Source: Solirubrobacter ginsenosidimutans (GTDB taxonomy: Bacteria; Actinomycetota; Thermoleophilia; Solirubrobacterales; Solirubrobacteraceae). From it: DNA of 64,000 nucleotides. The position numbers and the translations under genes were made by a program. Every line of letters starts with the position of its first letter. Position 1 is the stretch's first letter. Positions 36,358-44,412 of this stretch are shown here, in pieces. The notes below the pieces were generated by a model that worked only from the letters and a program-made list of their open reading frames with translations, searched no databases and had not been told where the DNA came from. The stretch covers positions 62,001-126,000 of the forward strand of contig NZ_JAPDOD010000023.1 in the NCBI RefSeq assembly GCF_027587205.1, given 5' to 3'.

Positions 36358-36958
36358 GCCCCGCGAGCACGGCGCCGAGGATCTCGGCCGGGTTGCCGAT
36401 CCCGGCCGCGTCGCCGCCGGAGATGATCAGCCGGTAGATGATGGGGCCGACCATCAGGTCGACCGCGAGGTCGGAGTCGACGTCGGAGCGGATCTCGCCG
36501 CGCTCCTTGGCCCGTTCGACGATCGCGCGCACCACCCGCCGGCGGGGTTCGACCAGGTGCTCGGAGAAGAGCTTGTGCATCTCCGGGTCGCCGACGACCT
36601 CGGCGAGCAGCCGCGGCATCAGCGTCAGCGCCCCCGTGCGGGCCGCGCCGGCGAGCACCGTCTGCGCCGTCGCGGCGAAATCGCCCGCGACCGAGCCGGT
36701 GTCCTCCGGCATCGGGATGTCGCTGTTGAGGTGCGTGATCGCCGCGCGCACGAGCTCCTCCTTGGATCCGTAGCGCCGGTAGAGCGTGGCCTTGCCCACG
36801 CCGGAGCGCTCGCGCACCCGCTCCATGGTCAAGGCGCGATAGCCGTCCTCGGCCAGCAGCGCGAGCGCCGCGCGCACGATCGCCTCGTCGGCCTCGGCCG
36901 AGCGCGGCCGTCCAGGCGGCCGCGCCGGAGAAGCGTCGTCGCGCGCCGTGGCGCTCAC
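36344..36958 (-). CDS. TetR-family repressor
   Basis: A 204-residue regulator with an N-terminal TetR helix-turn-helix (20-70: 'IVRAALALLAEDGYRALTME', 'RVRERSGVGKATLYRRYGSK') and a C-terminal ligand domain like TetR_C_11/16 ('LVEPRRRVVRAIVERAKERG'). It is translated from a GTG that overlaps the transporter stop (GTGA, 36955-36958), so it is the second gene of an efflux operon that it most likely represses through the palindromes at 38468-38550. Confidence 0.92.
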   Translation of the reverse strand: MSATARDDASPARPPGRPRSAEADEAIVRAALALLAEDGYRALTMERVRERSGVGKATLYRRYGSKEELVRAAITHLNSDIPMPEDTGSVAGDFAATAQTVLAGAARTGALTLMPRLLAEVVGDPEMHKLFSEHLVEPRRRVVRAIVERAKERGEIRSDVDSDLAVDLMVGPIIYRLIISGGDAAGIGNPAEILGAVLAGLRPR

Positions 36959-38493
36959 GCGGTCACGGCCTCCCGCGCGGGCGCGCGTTCCATCGAGGGC
37001 AGGAAGATCGCCGCGACGAGCGCGCCGGCCAGCGCGACCGCGGCCGCGACCAGCGCCGCCGTGTGCATGCCGGAGACGAACGCATCCTGCGCCGCGGCGG
37101 CCAGTCGGCCGTCGCCGACGCGCTGCGCCACGGCGAGGCCGCCCGCGAGCGAATCCTGCGCGAGCTCACGCGCCTGCGGCGGCAGCGCGCTGACGGCCGA
37201 GTCCATGTCTGAACGGTACCCACTGGCCAGGAGCGAGCCGAGCACCGCGACGCCGAGCGCGCCGCCCGCGACCCGGTTGGTGTCGTTGATCGCCGAGCCG
37301 ACGCTCATCTTGGATTCCGGCAGCGAGCCCATGATCGCGTCGGTGGCGGGCGCCATCGCCGAGGCCATGCCGAACCCGAGCACGACCAGCGCGCCCGCGA
37401 TCAGGCCGTAGCCCGACGTCGCGTCGGCGAACGTCAGCAGGTAGAGCGCCCCGGCGACGGCGGTCAGCCCGAACGGGACGACGACGCGGATCCCGAAGCG
37501 CTCGGTGAGCTTGGCCGAGAGCGGCCCGCCGATGACGAGACCGGCGGCGACCGGCAGCGTGCGCAGGCCGGCATCCAGCGCCGAGTACCCGCGCACCTCC
37601 TGCAGGTACTGCGTCAGGAAGAAGATCACGCCGAACAAGGCGAAGAACGCGAGCGAGATCGAGACGCTCGAGGCGCTGAAGCGGGGGTTGCGGAACAGCT
37701 TGAGGTCGAGCATCGGCTCCGGCGCGCGCCGCTCCCAGGCGACGAAGACGGCCAGCATCAAGGCGGAGAAGACGAACGCGGCGAGCACCAGGCCGTCCGC
37801 CCACCCGCGCGACGGCGCCTCGATCAGGCCCCACACGAGTGAGCTGAGCGCGACGAAGGAGAGGACGAAGCCGCGCGGGTCCAGCCGCGGCTCGGCCTCG
37901 TCACGGCTCTCCGGCACTAGGAACCGGCCCGCGACCAGCGCGCCGACCACGATCGGCAGATTGACCAGGAAGATCCAGCTCCAACTGGCGTGCTCGATCA
38001 GCCACCCGCCGGCGACCGGCCCGATCGCGATCCCGATGCCCGAGACGCCGGACCAGATGCCGATCGCCTTCCCGCGCTCGTTGGCGGGGAACGTCGCGGT
38101 GAGGATCGAGAGCGTCGAGGGCATGATCAGCGCACCGCCGATGCCCATCAGCCCGCGCATCACGATCAGCAGCTCGGGGGAGTTCGCGAGCGCTGAACCG
38201 AGCGAGCCGAGGCCGAAGACGAGCAGGCCGGTGCTGAGCGCGCGCTTACGACCGAAGCGGTCGCCGAGCGAGCCGGCGGTGAGCAGCACGCCGGCGAAGA
38301 CGAGCATGTAGATGTCGACGATCCACTGCAGCTGCGAAGCGGAGGCGTCGAGGTCGCGCTGCATCGTCGGCAGCGCCACATTGAGGATCGTGTTGTCGAG
38401 CCCGATGACGAGCAGCGACAGGCAGAGGACGGCGAGCGTCCACCAGCGGCGGGGGTCGGGCGAAGAATTCGATACGAGACTAGTCCGTTTCAT
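36955..38493 (-). CDS. DHA2-family MFS drug efflux transporter
   Basis: A 512-residue EmrB/QacA-type transporter with 14 membrane helices. Motifs include 'DNTILNVALPTMQRDLDAS' near 35, motif A 'GSLGDRFGRKRALSTGLLVF' near 75-95 and motif C 'GIAIGPVAGGWLIEHASWSW' near 150. It probably exports hydrophobic drugs or cationic compounds by proton antiport. It is the first gene of an operon with the TetR repressor. The ATG at 38493 is chosen; the longer start at 38511 lies inside an operator-like palindrome. Confidence 0.93.
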   Translation of the reverse strand: MKRTSLVSNSSPDPRRWWTLAVLCLSLLVIGLDNTILNVALPTMQRDLDASASQLQWIVDIYMLVFAGVLLTAGSLGDRFGRKRALSTGLLVFGLGSLGSALANSPELLIVMRGLMGIGGALIMPSTLSILTATFPANERGKAIGIWSGVSGIGIAIGPVAGGWLIEHASWSWIFLVNLPIVVGALVAGRFLVPESRDEAEPRLDPRGFVLSFVALSSLVWGLIEAPSRGWADGLVLAAFVFSALMLAVFVAWERRAPEPMLDLKLFRNPRFSASSVSISLAFFALFGVIFFLTQYLQEVRGYSALDAGLRTLPVAAGLVIGGPLSAKLTERFGIRVVVPFGLTAVAGALYLLTFADATSGYGLIAGALVVLGFGMASAMAPATDAIMGSLPESKMSVGSAINDTNRVAGGALGVAVLGSLLASGYRSDMDSAVSALPPQARELAQDSLAGGLAVAQRVGDGRLAAAAQDAFVSGMHTAALVAAAVALAGALVAAIFLPSMERAPAREAVTA

Positions 38494-38550
38494 ATCTCGA
38501 CGGTAGACCATCGAGATAAGAAACGCAAGCGTCTCGTATCGAAATACGAG
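38468..38550. promoter_or_regulatory. Cluster of operator-like palindromes before the efflux operon
   Basis: Three nested repeats lie here. TATCTCGA and TCGAGATA (38493-38518) have a 10-bp spacer. TTCGATACGAGAC (38468-38480) and its exact complement (38531-38543) are 50 bp apart. CTCGTAT, four bases, ATACGAG (38533-38550) is an 18-bp site of TetR-operator size. They cover the transporter start and its upstream region. Confidence 0.7.
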
Positions 38551-38633
38551 CGCGGACCCTTAATGAGGCACTGGGGAAGCGCTTAACGAGATTTGAGAGT
38601 CGCCTTACCGCACGCTTGAGGAAGGGCTCCAAG

Positions 38634-38741
38634 ATGATCAACGTGCTCACCGCCTTGGTCGACACCCTCCCGACCCTCCTGGCCTTGGCGGCCGCCGCGC
38701 TCTTCGCTGTGATGGCGTGGGCCGGTGGCAGTACACACTGA
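38634..38741 (+). CDS. 35-residue membrane peptide
   Basis: A tiny frame encoding one membrane helix ('LPTLLALAAAALFAVMAW') after a short N-terminus 'MINVLTALVDT' and before a polar 'AGGSTH' tail. Two things support it: GAGGAAGG lies about 9 nt before the ATG, and nearly every codon ends in G or C, as in real genes here. A strong hairpin terminator follows at 38782. It has no family that I recognise. Short hydrophobic peptides of this size can be toxins, transporter accessory peptides or regulators; nothing decides among these. Confidence 0.55.
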   Translation: MINVLTALVDTLPTLLALAAAALFAVMAWAGGSTH

Positions 38742-38781
38742 TTCGCGGCGACCCTCTCAATCCTGCCGCGACCCTCACATA

Positions 38782-38822
38782 GCCGCGGCGGCCGGAACTC
38801 CCTCTCCTCCGGCCGCCGCGGC
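38782..38822. terminator. Strong bidirectional hairpin terminator
   Basis: 15-bp perfect stem (GCCGCGGCGGCCGGA and its complement) with an 11-nt loop, followed on the plus strand by CTCTTT. It separates the small membrane peptide (plus) from the beta-propeller gene (minus). Confidence 0.8.
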
Positions 38823-38830
38823 GCCCCTCT

Positions 38831-40723
38831 TTAAAAGACCGTGTAGCCCTGCCAGGCCAGGGTGTCCACGCTGGTCGTCGAGAGCCCCAGGTACGACAGC
38901 GAGTAGAGCTTGTCGCCGATCACCAGGGAGCGCTCGACGGGTGCGTTCTCCGGCCGGGCGTCGACGTGGTGGACGATCCGGCCCACCTCGCTCAGCGCAT
39001 TGGGCTCGACATGGATGCCGACCGCGCCGGTGAACGGCGGCGAGTAGGACTGCAGCGGCATCACGACGAGCTTCTTCGGCGCCCAGAACAGGAACGCGTG
39101 CGGTTCGGCCTCCACCGAGGTCGAACTGGACGGGAACTGCAGGTTGGTGACCTCGCGCGGCGCGGCCAGGTTGGAGACGTCGAAGAGCGAGGTCTTGACA
39201 TTCCCGCCGTCCCGGCCGACGCCGAGCAGCAGGTTCTCGCCGACCGGGTGCAGGTAGGCCGAGTAGCCGGGGATCTTCAGCTCGCCGACGACCTTGGGCA
39301 TGGTGGGATCGGAGAGGTCGAGCGTGTAGAGCGGGTCGACCTGCCGGAACGTGACGACGTAGCCGCGCTCGCCCATGAAGCGCACGCCGTAGATCCGCTC
39401 GTTCTCGCCGAGACCGCCGACCGCACCCACCTGGTTGAGCTTCGCCCCGTCCTGGCGCAGCACGGTGACCCGGCTCGACGGAGCGACGGCGGTTCCGCCC
39501 GGCTGCCAGGGCGGCACGTCGGTCGACGCGACGCGCAGGTCGCCGTTGAACTCCGACAGCGCGTAGCTGTTGAGGATGAAGCCGGGGACCGACCCGCTGG
39601 CCTTGTAGACCGTCTTCGTCGGATCGGACACGTCGAAGCGATGGATCTCGGTGCGCATGCCCTCCGGGACGTCGGTCCCGAGTTCGAGTGCGCGCACGTA
39701 GCGCTGGCTCGCGACGTAGAGGCTGCCCGCCGAGCCGTAGACGACCTGCGCGCCCGCCATCACGCCGTCGCGGTCGAGCGAGTACATGCCGCGGTCCAGG
39801 TCGACGGTCAGGATCGCCAGGACGTCCAGGCCCGAGAACTGGTTCGGGTGGGTGACCGCGTCGCACGGCGCCAGGTTGCGCCGGAAGGTCTTGCCGCTGA
39901 GGTTGCTCTTGAGCACGGTCCGGCCGAGGAAGTCGCCCAGCGTGGTCTCGTCGACCGCATCGTCGACCGACTCGCCCTCGGGCGGGATGATCGGCTGCGG
40001 GACGGCGTCGATCACGAGCCGCGCGACGGCGCCGTTCTGGCGCGCGTCGACGAAGCGCCCGGGCACCTCCATCGTGCGCGAGACCTTCGGCGCACCTGAC
40101 ACGTCGATCTCGGTCACGATCGTGGTCGAGGACAGCGGGGCGACGGTCGGCGCGATCGCCACCCCCTCAGGCACGCTCGTCGGGGTCGCGCCCTTGTTGG
40201 CGATCACCAGCACGCGGTTCCCGCGCAGCAGCAGACGATGCTCGTTCCCGTCGAGGGCGAGCGTCCCGGTGACCACGCCGCTCGGGTCGATCACCCGCAG
40301 CGTGCCGTCGGTGACGGTGAAGATCCGCCGGCCGTCGGTCTTGATGACGTCCGGCTCGTCAACGTCGGTCTCCTGCGTGTTGGTGCCCGAGAAGTCCGGG
40401 ATCGTGCCGCCGACCTCGGTCCCGCCTTCAGCGGAGACGGGGGCGGCGGCGGGCGCGGGCGGAACGATCCCGCCGACCGTCGTGTCACTCGTCGGCGCCG
40501 GCATGAGCGGCGGCGTGGCGATCGTCACCGGCGGCGACGGCACCGCGCGCCCGACCACACCCACGCCGCCGTCTGTGCGCAGGGCGCCCTGGCGTGCGTA
40601 GTCGACCAGCGACTGGCACGACGAGAACGCCTTCAGCCGGGGCTTGGCCTTGGGCGCCGCGTGCGCGGAGTCCACCGCGACCAGCGCCAGGATGAGAGGA
40701 ACGGCCGCGGCGAGTCTTCGCAT
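38831..40723 (-). CDS. Exported beta-propeller domain protein (PF09826 type)
   Basis: A 630-residue secreted protein. Signal peptide 'MRRLAAAVPLILALVAVDSA' cleaved near AHA. After a linker rich in Pro/Ala/Thr (50-105) comes the family core: 'SGTNTQETDVDEPDVIKTDG' near 113-132, then 'RRIFTVTDGTLRVIDPSG' and propeller-like repeats ('VYGSAGSLYVASQRYVRALE', 'RGYVVTFRQVDPLYTLDLSD', 'YSAYLHPVGENLLLGVGRDG'). These proteins are common in archaea and actinobacteria; some members resemble secreted inhibitors or copper-binding proteins, but no activity is established to my knowledge. It has an in-frame Cys pair only near the N-terminus. Confidence 0.87.
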   Translation of the reverse strand: MRRLAAAVPLILALVAVDSAHAAPKAKPRLKAFSSCQSLVDYARQGALRTDGGVGVVGRAVPSPPVTIATPPLMPAPTSDTTVGGIVPPAPAAAPVSAEGGTEVGGTIPDFSGTNTQETDVDEPDVIKTDGRRIFTVTDGTLRVIDPSGVVTGTLALDGNEHRLLLRGNRVLVIANKGATPTSVPEGVAIAPTVAPLSSTTIVTEIDVSGAPKVSRTMEVPGRFVDARQNGAVARLVIDAVPQPIIPPEGESVDDAVDETTLGDFLGRTVLKSNLSGKTFRRNLAPCDAVTHPNQFSGLDVLAILTVDLDRGMYSLDRDGVMAGAQVVYGSAGSLYVASQRYVRALELGTDVPEGMRTEIHRFDVSDPTKTVYKASGSVPGFILNSYALSEFNGDLRVASTDVPPWQPGGTAVAPSSRVTVLRQDGAKLNQVGAVGGLGENERIYGVRFMGERGYVVTFRQVDPLYTLDLSDPTMPKVVGELKIPGYSAYLHPVGENLLLGVGRDGGNVKTSLFDVSNLAAPREVTNLQFPSSSTSVEAEPHAFLFWAPKKLVVMPLQSYSPPFTGAVGIHVEPNALSEVGRIVHHVDARPENAPVERSLVIGDKLYSLSYLGLSTTSVDTLAWQGYTVF

Positions 40724-40736
40724 GTGCCCAAAGTAC

Positions 40737-41351
40737 TCAGCATGTGCCCTTTTGCGCCAGCTTCGACCGATAGGTCTGCATCGCCGCGTGGGACATGTCG
40801 CCGTGGGTCTGGTGCTTCAGGCTCGCGACGCGCTCCTTGTGGTAGGGCGAGCTGAGGCTCTCCGCGTGGCCGATCACGTTGTCGACGCCGATGTCATAGG
40901 TGCAGCGCAGCCAGCGCGTGAGCCGCAGCGACGCCGCGAGCTGCCTCGCGTTGTCCATCACCTGCGCGTCGCTTGCGCCGACGTGCTCGATCCCGATCGC
41001 GGTGTAGTTGAGCCCGACCGTGTGGCGGCACATGATCGAGCGCGGCACGAGCTGGTAGATCGTGCCGTTCCGATCGATCACGTAGTGCGCGCAGGTGCCC
41101 GGCAGCTCGTGCAGCTCGGCGTCGGCCGTGTCGGGCGCGAACGTGTTCCACGTCTGCTGGAAGGTCGAGGTGACGGTGTAGTGCTCGACGATCACCTTCG
41201 GATTCGTCAGCCGGTAAGAATCGATCCCGTAGTGGCGCTTCGCGTACGCGGCCATCTCCTGCTTGCGCTTGGCGCCGAACGGGATCGGCTTCTGGACGAT
41301 CGTCGGCTGGGGGACGGCAGCCGCGAAGATCGCGGCGAGGACGGCGAGCAT
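40737..41351 (-). CDS. Secreted N-acetylmuramoyl-L-alanine amidase (Amidase_2)
   Basis: An exported zinc amidase of about 204 residues. A short signal ('MLAVLAAIFAAAVPQP') precedes the Amidase_2 fold: 'VIVEHYTVTSTFQQTW' (zinc His), 'CAHYVIDRNGTIYQLVPRSI', 'CRHTVGLNYTAIGIEHVGAS' with the second ligand and catalytic Glu, and 'NVIGHAESLSSPYH'. It cuts the bond between muramic acid and the stem peptide. A TACGGT hexamer (41363-41358) ends 6 nt before this ATG, so the mRNA is likely leaderless; a GTG two codons earlier is the alternative. Confidence 0.9.
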   Translation of the reverse strand: MLAVLAAIFAAAVPQPTIVQKPIPFGAKRKQEMAAYAKRHYGIDSYRLTNPKVIVEHYTVTSTFQQTWNTFAPDTADAELHELPGTCAHYVIDRNGTIYQLVPRSIMCRHTVGLNYTAIGIEHVGASDAQVMDNARQLAASLRLTRWLRCTYDIGVDNVIGHAESLSSPYHKERVASLKHQTHGDMSHAAMQTYRSKLAQKGTC

Positions 41352-41387
41352 CCCCACACCGTAGGGATGCCCGCCGAGGCTGCCGGG

Positions 41388-41897
41388 TCAGCGGCGCTTC
41401 TTGAGCTTGGACGCAGCGGCGCGCACGTCCTTGGCGGCGCGCTTCGCGCCGTCGGCGTCCCAGCGCACGCAGGACTGGCCGTCGGCGGTGCAGACGCGGC
41501 CGAAGTGCATCGGCTTGCCGTCGACCCTGCCCCTGCTGCGGATCAGCCACGTGCCGTCGGCGCGCTTGGAGTAGCTGATCGCCATGTCGCCGTTGGTGTC
41601 CCCCTCCCCGGCGCCGAACACGGTGTGCTGCTCGGCACGGACGCCGCCGGCGTCCTCGATCGCGCCGAACGCGACCTGCGGGTCCGACTGGAAGCGCAGG
41701 CACGACCGGTCGTCGTCGCCGGGGCCGCCGGTGGACCACTCGCAGCTGAGCGTGTCGACGGTGGTGCCGGCGGCGTCGAGGATCGAGACGCCAACGCTGA
41801 CCGGACGGTTGACCGCCTCCTCGGAGACCGGGGTCTGCGCCGCGGCCGTGCCGGCGAGCGAGAGGGCGGCGACGGCGGTGAGAATCGGGATTCGCAT
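41388..41897 (-). CDS. Small secreted protein of unknown function
   Basis: A 169-residue exported protein: signal 'MRIPILTAVAALSLAGTAAA' with cleavage near AQT. The mature chain has cysteines in 'LSCEWSTGG', 'RSCLRF', 'RVCTADGQSCVRW', which could form two disulfides, and ends in a very basic tail ('KRAAKDVRAAASKLKKRR') that may bind cell-wall polymers or nucleic acid. I recognise no family. It lies 36 bp upstream of the amidase on the same strand and is divergent from the sigma-fusion gene. Confidence 0.72.
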   Translation of the reverse strand: MRIPILTAVAALSLAGTAAAQTPVSEEAVNRPVSVGVSILDAAGTTVDTLSCEWSTGGPGDDDRSCLRFQSDPQVAFGAIEDAGGVRAEQHTVFGAGEGDTNGDMAISYSKRADGTWLIRSRGRVDGKPMHFGRVCTADGQSCVRWDADGAKRAAKDVRAAASKLKKRR

Positions 41898-41994
41898 ACT
41901 CTCAACAGCGCTCGCGACCACCCCGGGTGTCGCGCCTTCCGAACACTTTCAGAACCTGCGACACCTTCGGCGAAATCCTGCGTCTGTCCGGTGG

Positions 41995-43155
41995 ATGGCA
42001 CGTGACGAACGACTGATCGAGCGCGCGGGAGCGGGGGACGAGCGCGCGTTCGCGGAGCTCGTCGAGCGCCACCGCGATCCGCTGCTGCGCTACGTCTCGC
42101 GGCGCTTCTCACCCGAGCTGGCGGAGGACGCCGTGCAGGAGGCGCTGCTCGCCGCGCATCGCGCGCTGCGCTCCGGCACCCGGCCGACCGACGTGCGCGC
42201 GTGGCTGTCCACGATCGCCTGGCGCCGCGCACTGGACCTGACGCGCCGCGAGCGCGACGCGGTTCCGCTCGATGCCGAGGTCGCGGCCGCCGCTGCGCAC
42301 GAGCCCGAGGCGAAGGTGCTGCGGGCGAACGAGCTCGGCCGCATCGTCGCCGCGTTCAGCGAGCTGCCGGAGCGCCAGCGGGCGGCGTTGCGCCTCAGCG
42401 CACTCGAAGGGCGGTCGCTGGAGGAGATCGGCGACGCCCTCGACGTCGCGCCGGACACCGCGAAGTCGCTCGTGGCGCGGTCGCGGCGCACGCTCACGCA
42501 TCGGCTGGCCGCCGCGGAGCTGGGTTGCGACGCGGTCCGGTTGCAGATGGAGGACTCCGCCGCGCGCGGCGTGCGCCTCGCCGGCGACGTCACGCTGCAC
42601 CTGCGCGAGTGCCGGTCCTGCGCCCGCGCCCACCGCGAGATCCGCCGGCGCCGCCGCCTGCGAGTCGCGCTCGTGATCCCGTTCGGCCTCGCGATCCGCA
42701 CCATCCACCTGCGCGACCGCCTGCGCGACCTGATCGCCTTCAACCCCGCCTGGGAAGCGCAGATGAGCGCGGCGAAGCTGTGCACCGCGGCCTGTCTGAC
42801 GGCCGTGAGCGCCGGCACGGTGGCCGCGCCCGCCGTAATCGTCATCCCCCGGCACACGCCGACGGCGCTCACGACGACCTCGCTCGCCAAGCCGAAGCAC
42901 GCCAAGAAGAAGCCGCCGCGCAAGGTCCACCGGGTCAAGGCCACGCCGACGGCGACCGTCTACGCCGCCGCCACACCCACCTGGACGCCCACCCCGGTGC
43001 CGACGCAGGTCAAGGCGACGCGGAAGAAGAGCGTGTTCCCGCGGATGGCCGTCGCGGGCGGTGGCGCGGAGATGCGTCCGAAGCGCACCCCCACGCCGAT
43101 CTCGACACCCAGCCCGACACCGACGCCGGTCGTGACCCCCACGCCCACCGGTTAG
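41995..43155 (+). CDS. ECF sigma factor fused to a zinc-finger, membrane helix and Pro/Thr-rich tail
   Basis: A 386-residue fusion. Residues 1-175 are an ECF sigma factor: region 2 'DPLLRYVSRRFSPELAEDAV' and 'DVRAWLSTIAWRRALDLTRR', region 4 'LPERQRAALRLSALEGRSLE' and 'APDTAKSLVARSRRTL'. Residues 195-215 hold 'HLRECRSCARAH', an HxxxCxxC motif as in zinc-binding anti-sigma (ZAS) domains. A likely membrane segment follows at about 260-282 ('TAACLTAVSAGTVAAPAVIV'), then a Lys-rich stretch and a Pro/Thr-repeat tail ('TPTPVPTQ', 'TPTPISTPSPTPTP'). The sigma factor seems to carry its own anti-sigma anchor. The ATG at 41995 fits. Confidence 0.85.
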   Translation: MARDERLIERAGAGDERAFAELVERHRDPLLRYVSRRFSPELAEDAVQEALLAAHRALRSGTRPTDVRAWLSTIAWRRALDLTRRERDAVPLDAEVAAAAAHEPEAKVLRANELGRIVAAFSELPERQRAALRLSALEGRSLEEIGDALDVAPDTAKSLVARSRRTLTHRLAAAELGCDAVRLQMEDSAARGVRLAGDVTLHLRECRSCARAHREIRRRRRLRVALVIPFGLAIRTIHLRDRLRDLIAFNPAWEAQMSAAKLCTAACLTAVSAGTVAAPAVIVIPRHTPTALTTTSLAKPKHAKKKPPRKVHRVKATPTATVYAAATPTWTPTPVPTQVKATRKKSVFPRMAVAGGGAEMRPKRTPTPISTPSPTPTPVVTPTPTG

Positions 43156-43165
43156 GTTTGAGGTC

Positions 43166-43444
43166 ATGGCCGACTTCCACAGCGAGACGATGTCCGTCAT
43201 CACCAACGACATGGCGCCGGGTGAAGGACCAAAGCTCCATCGTCACCCGTACGAGGAGGTCTTCGTGATCGTCGAGGGCGAGGCGACCTTCACGCTGGGC
43301 GACGAGACGCGGGTCGTACGCGGCGGCGAACCGCCGCTGATCGCTTCGCCGAACACGGCGCACGCGTTCAAGAACACCGGCGAGGGACGGCTGATCACCG
43401 TCGACATCCACGCCAGCCCGGTCTTCAAGACCGAGTGGCTGTGA
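43166..43444 (+). CDS. Single-domain cupin protein
   Basis: A 92-residue cupin. Motif 1 is 'GPKLHRHPYEEVFVIVEGEA' (two His and a Glu, the metal ligands, 21-40) and motif 2 'PLIASPNTAHAFKNTGEG' with the last His. Small cupins like this are metal-binding enzymes or ligand sensors of unknown substrate. TAGGTT (43153-43158) ends 7 nt before the ATG, a leaderless start. The last 9 codons form the first copy of the 32-bp tandem repeat that follows. Confidence 0.87.
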   Translation: MADFHSETMSVITNDMAPGEGPKLHRHPYEEVFVIVEGEATFTLGDETRVVRGGEPPLIASPNTAHAFKNTGEGRLITVDIHASPVFKTEWL

Positions 43445-43512
43445 GGCGCCCGGTCTTCAAGATCGGGTGGTGGTGAGGCGCCCGGTCTTCAAGATCGGGT
43501 GGCGGTGACCGC
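43417..43512. repeat. Three tandem 32-bp repeats at the ends of convergent genes
   Basis: Units start at 43417, 43449 and 43481, each beginning CCCGGTCTTCAAGA and ending near GTGAGGCG. Unit 1 encodes the cupin C-terminus and stop; unit 3 encodes the last residues and stop of the convergent kinase gene. Each unit can fold into a small hairpin (CCCG.TCTT-C-AAGA.CGGG). The array looks like a recent slippage expansion of a terminator-like 3' end. Confidence 0.85.
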
Positions 43513-44328
43513 CGCCCGCCCGAGCGCGCCCGCGGTCGGGTAGCGCTCCTGTGGGTCCTTCGCCATCGCCGTGCGCACCACGTCGTCCAGCGCGCGCGGC
43601 GCGTCCGGCGCGTGCGCGCTGACCAGCGGCGGCGGCTCGTCCATGTGGGCCAGCATCGTCGCCGCCGACACGGGCCGCGGGAACGGCACGACGCCCGTCA
43701 CCGCCTGGTAGAGCATGCAGCCGAGCGCGTAGACGTCGACGCGCGCGTCGATCCGCTCGCCCAGCAGCTGCTCGGGCGCCGCGTAGTCGCAGGAGCCCAG
43801 GAAGCTGCCCGCGCGCGTCAGCGGCTCGGCGGCGGAGCTGACGTTCTTCATCAGCCCGAAGTCGGTGAGGATGCAGTGCATCGCGTCGCCCTCGCCTTCG
43901 ATCAGGACGTTGGCGGGCTTGACGTCGCGGTGGACGATGCCTCGGGCGTGCGCGGCGTCGAGCGCGTCGGCCACCTGCGCGATCAGCCGGGCCGCGACCG
44001 CCGCCTCGAGGCGCCCGCGCTTGAGCAGCGACCCGAGATCTGAGCCCTCGATGTACTGCATCGTCACGTACAGCCGCCCGTCCTTCGCACCCGCCCCGTA
44101 GACCCGTACCACGTTCGGATGGCGGATCGAGACCTCGGCCTCGTACTCGCGCCTGAAGCGGATCCGGAACTCGCGGTCCTCGCTCAGCTCGGGGGCGATG
44201 ACCTTCAGCGCGACGTCGCGCCCGAGCTTGAGATTTCGCGCCCGGTAGACCACGCCCATCGCGCCCCGGCCCGCGATTCCGAGGATCTCGTGATCGGCGA
44301 ACGCGGCTCCAACGGTCAGTTCGTCCAT
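43489..44328 (-). CDS. Soluble Ser/Thr protein kinase (Hanks type)
   Basis: A 279-residue kinase consisting of the catalytic domain only. The Gly loop is 'GIAGRGAMGVVYRA' near 17-30, the Lys in 'VALKVIAPE', the catalytic loop 'GIVHRDVKPANVLIEG' near 130-145, the DFG in 'LTDFGLMKN', and the 'GSCDYAAPEQLLGERIDARV' activation segment. There is no membrane helix or PASTA repeat, unlike PknB. It sits among sigma factors and stress genes. It starts at the ATG at 44328, 84 bp from the divergent sigma gene, and its C-terminus lies inside the tandem repeat. Confidence 0.92.
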   Translation of the reverse strand: MDELTVGAAFADHEILGIAGRGAMGVVYRARNLKLGRDVALKVIAPELSEDREFRIRFRREYEAEVSIRHPNVVRVYGAGAKDGRLYVTMQYIEGSDLGSLLKRGRLEAAVAARLIAQVADALDAAHARGIVHRDVKPANVLIEGEGDAMHCILTDFGLMKNVSSAAEPLTRAGSFLGSCDYAAPEQLLGERIDARVDVYALGCMLYQAVTGVVPFPRPVSAATMLAHMDEPPPLVSAHAPDAPRALDDVVRTAMAKDPQERYPTAGALGRAAVTATRS

Positions 44329-44412
44329 CGTCTCGTGCGTTCGTACCACTTCCGCGGGTACGCGCGCAACGACCGACCGATGAGTTCTCGCGCGAACCGA
44401 CGTCAGAGGGGC

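Noticed and set aside
43417..43512. CRISPR array
   Set aside because: Units are direct tandem copies with no spacers between them and only three copies; no cas genes nearby.
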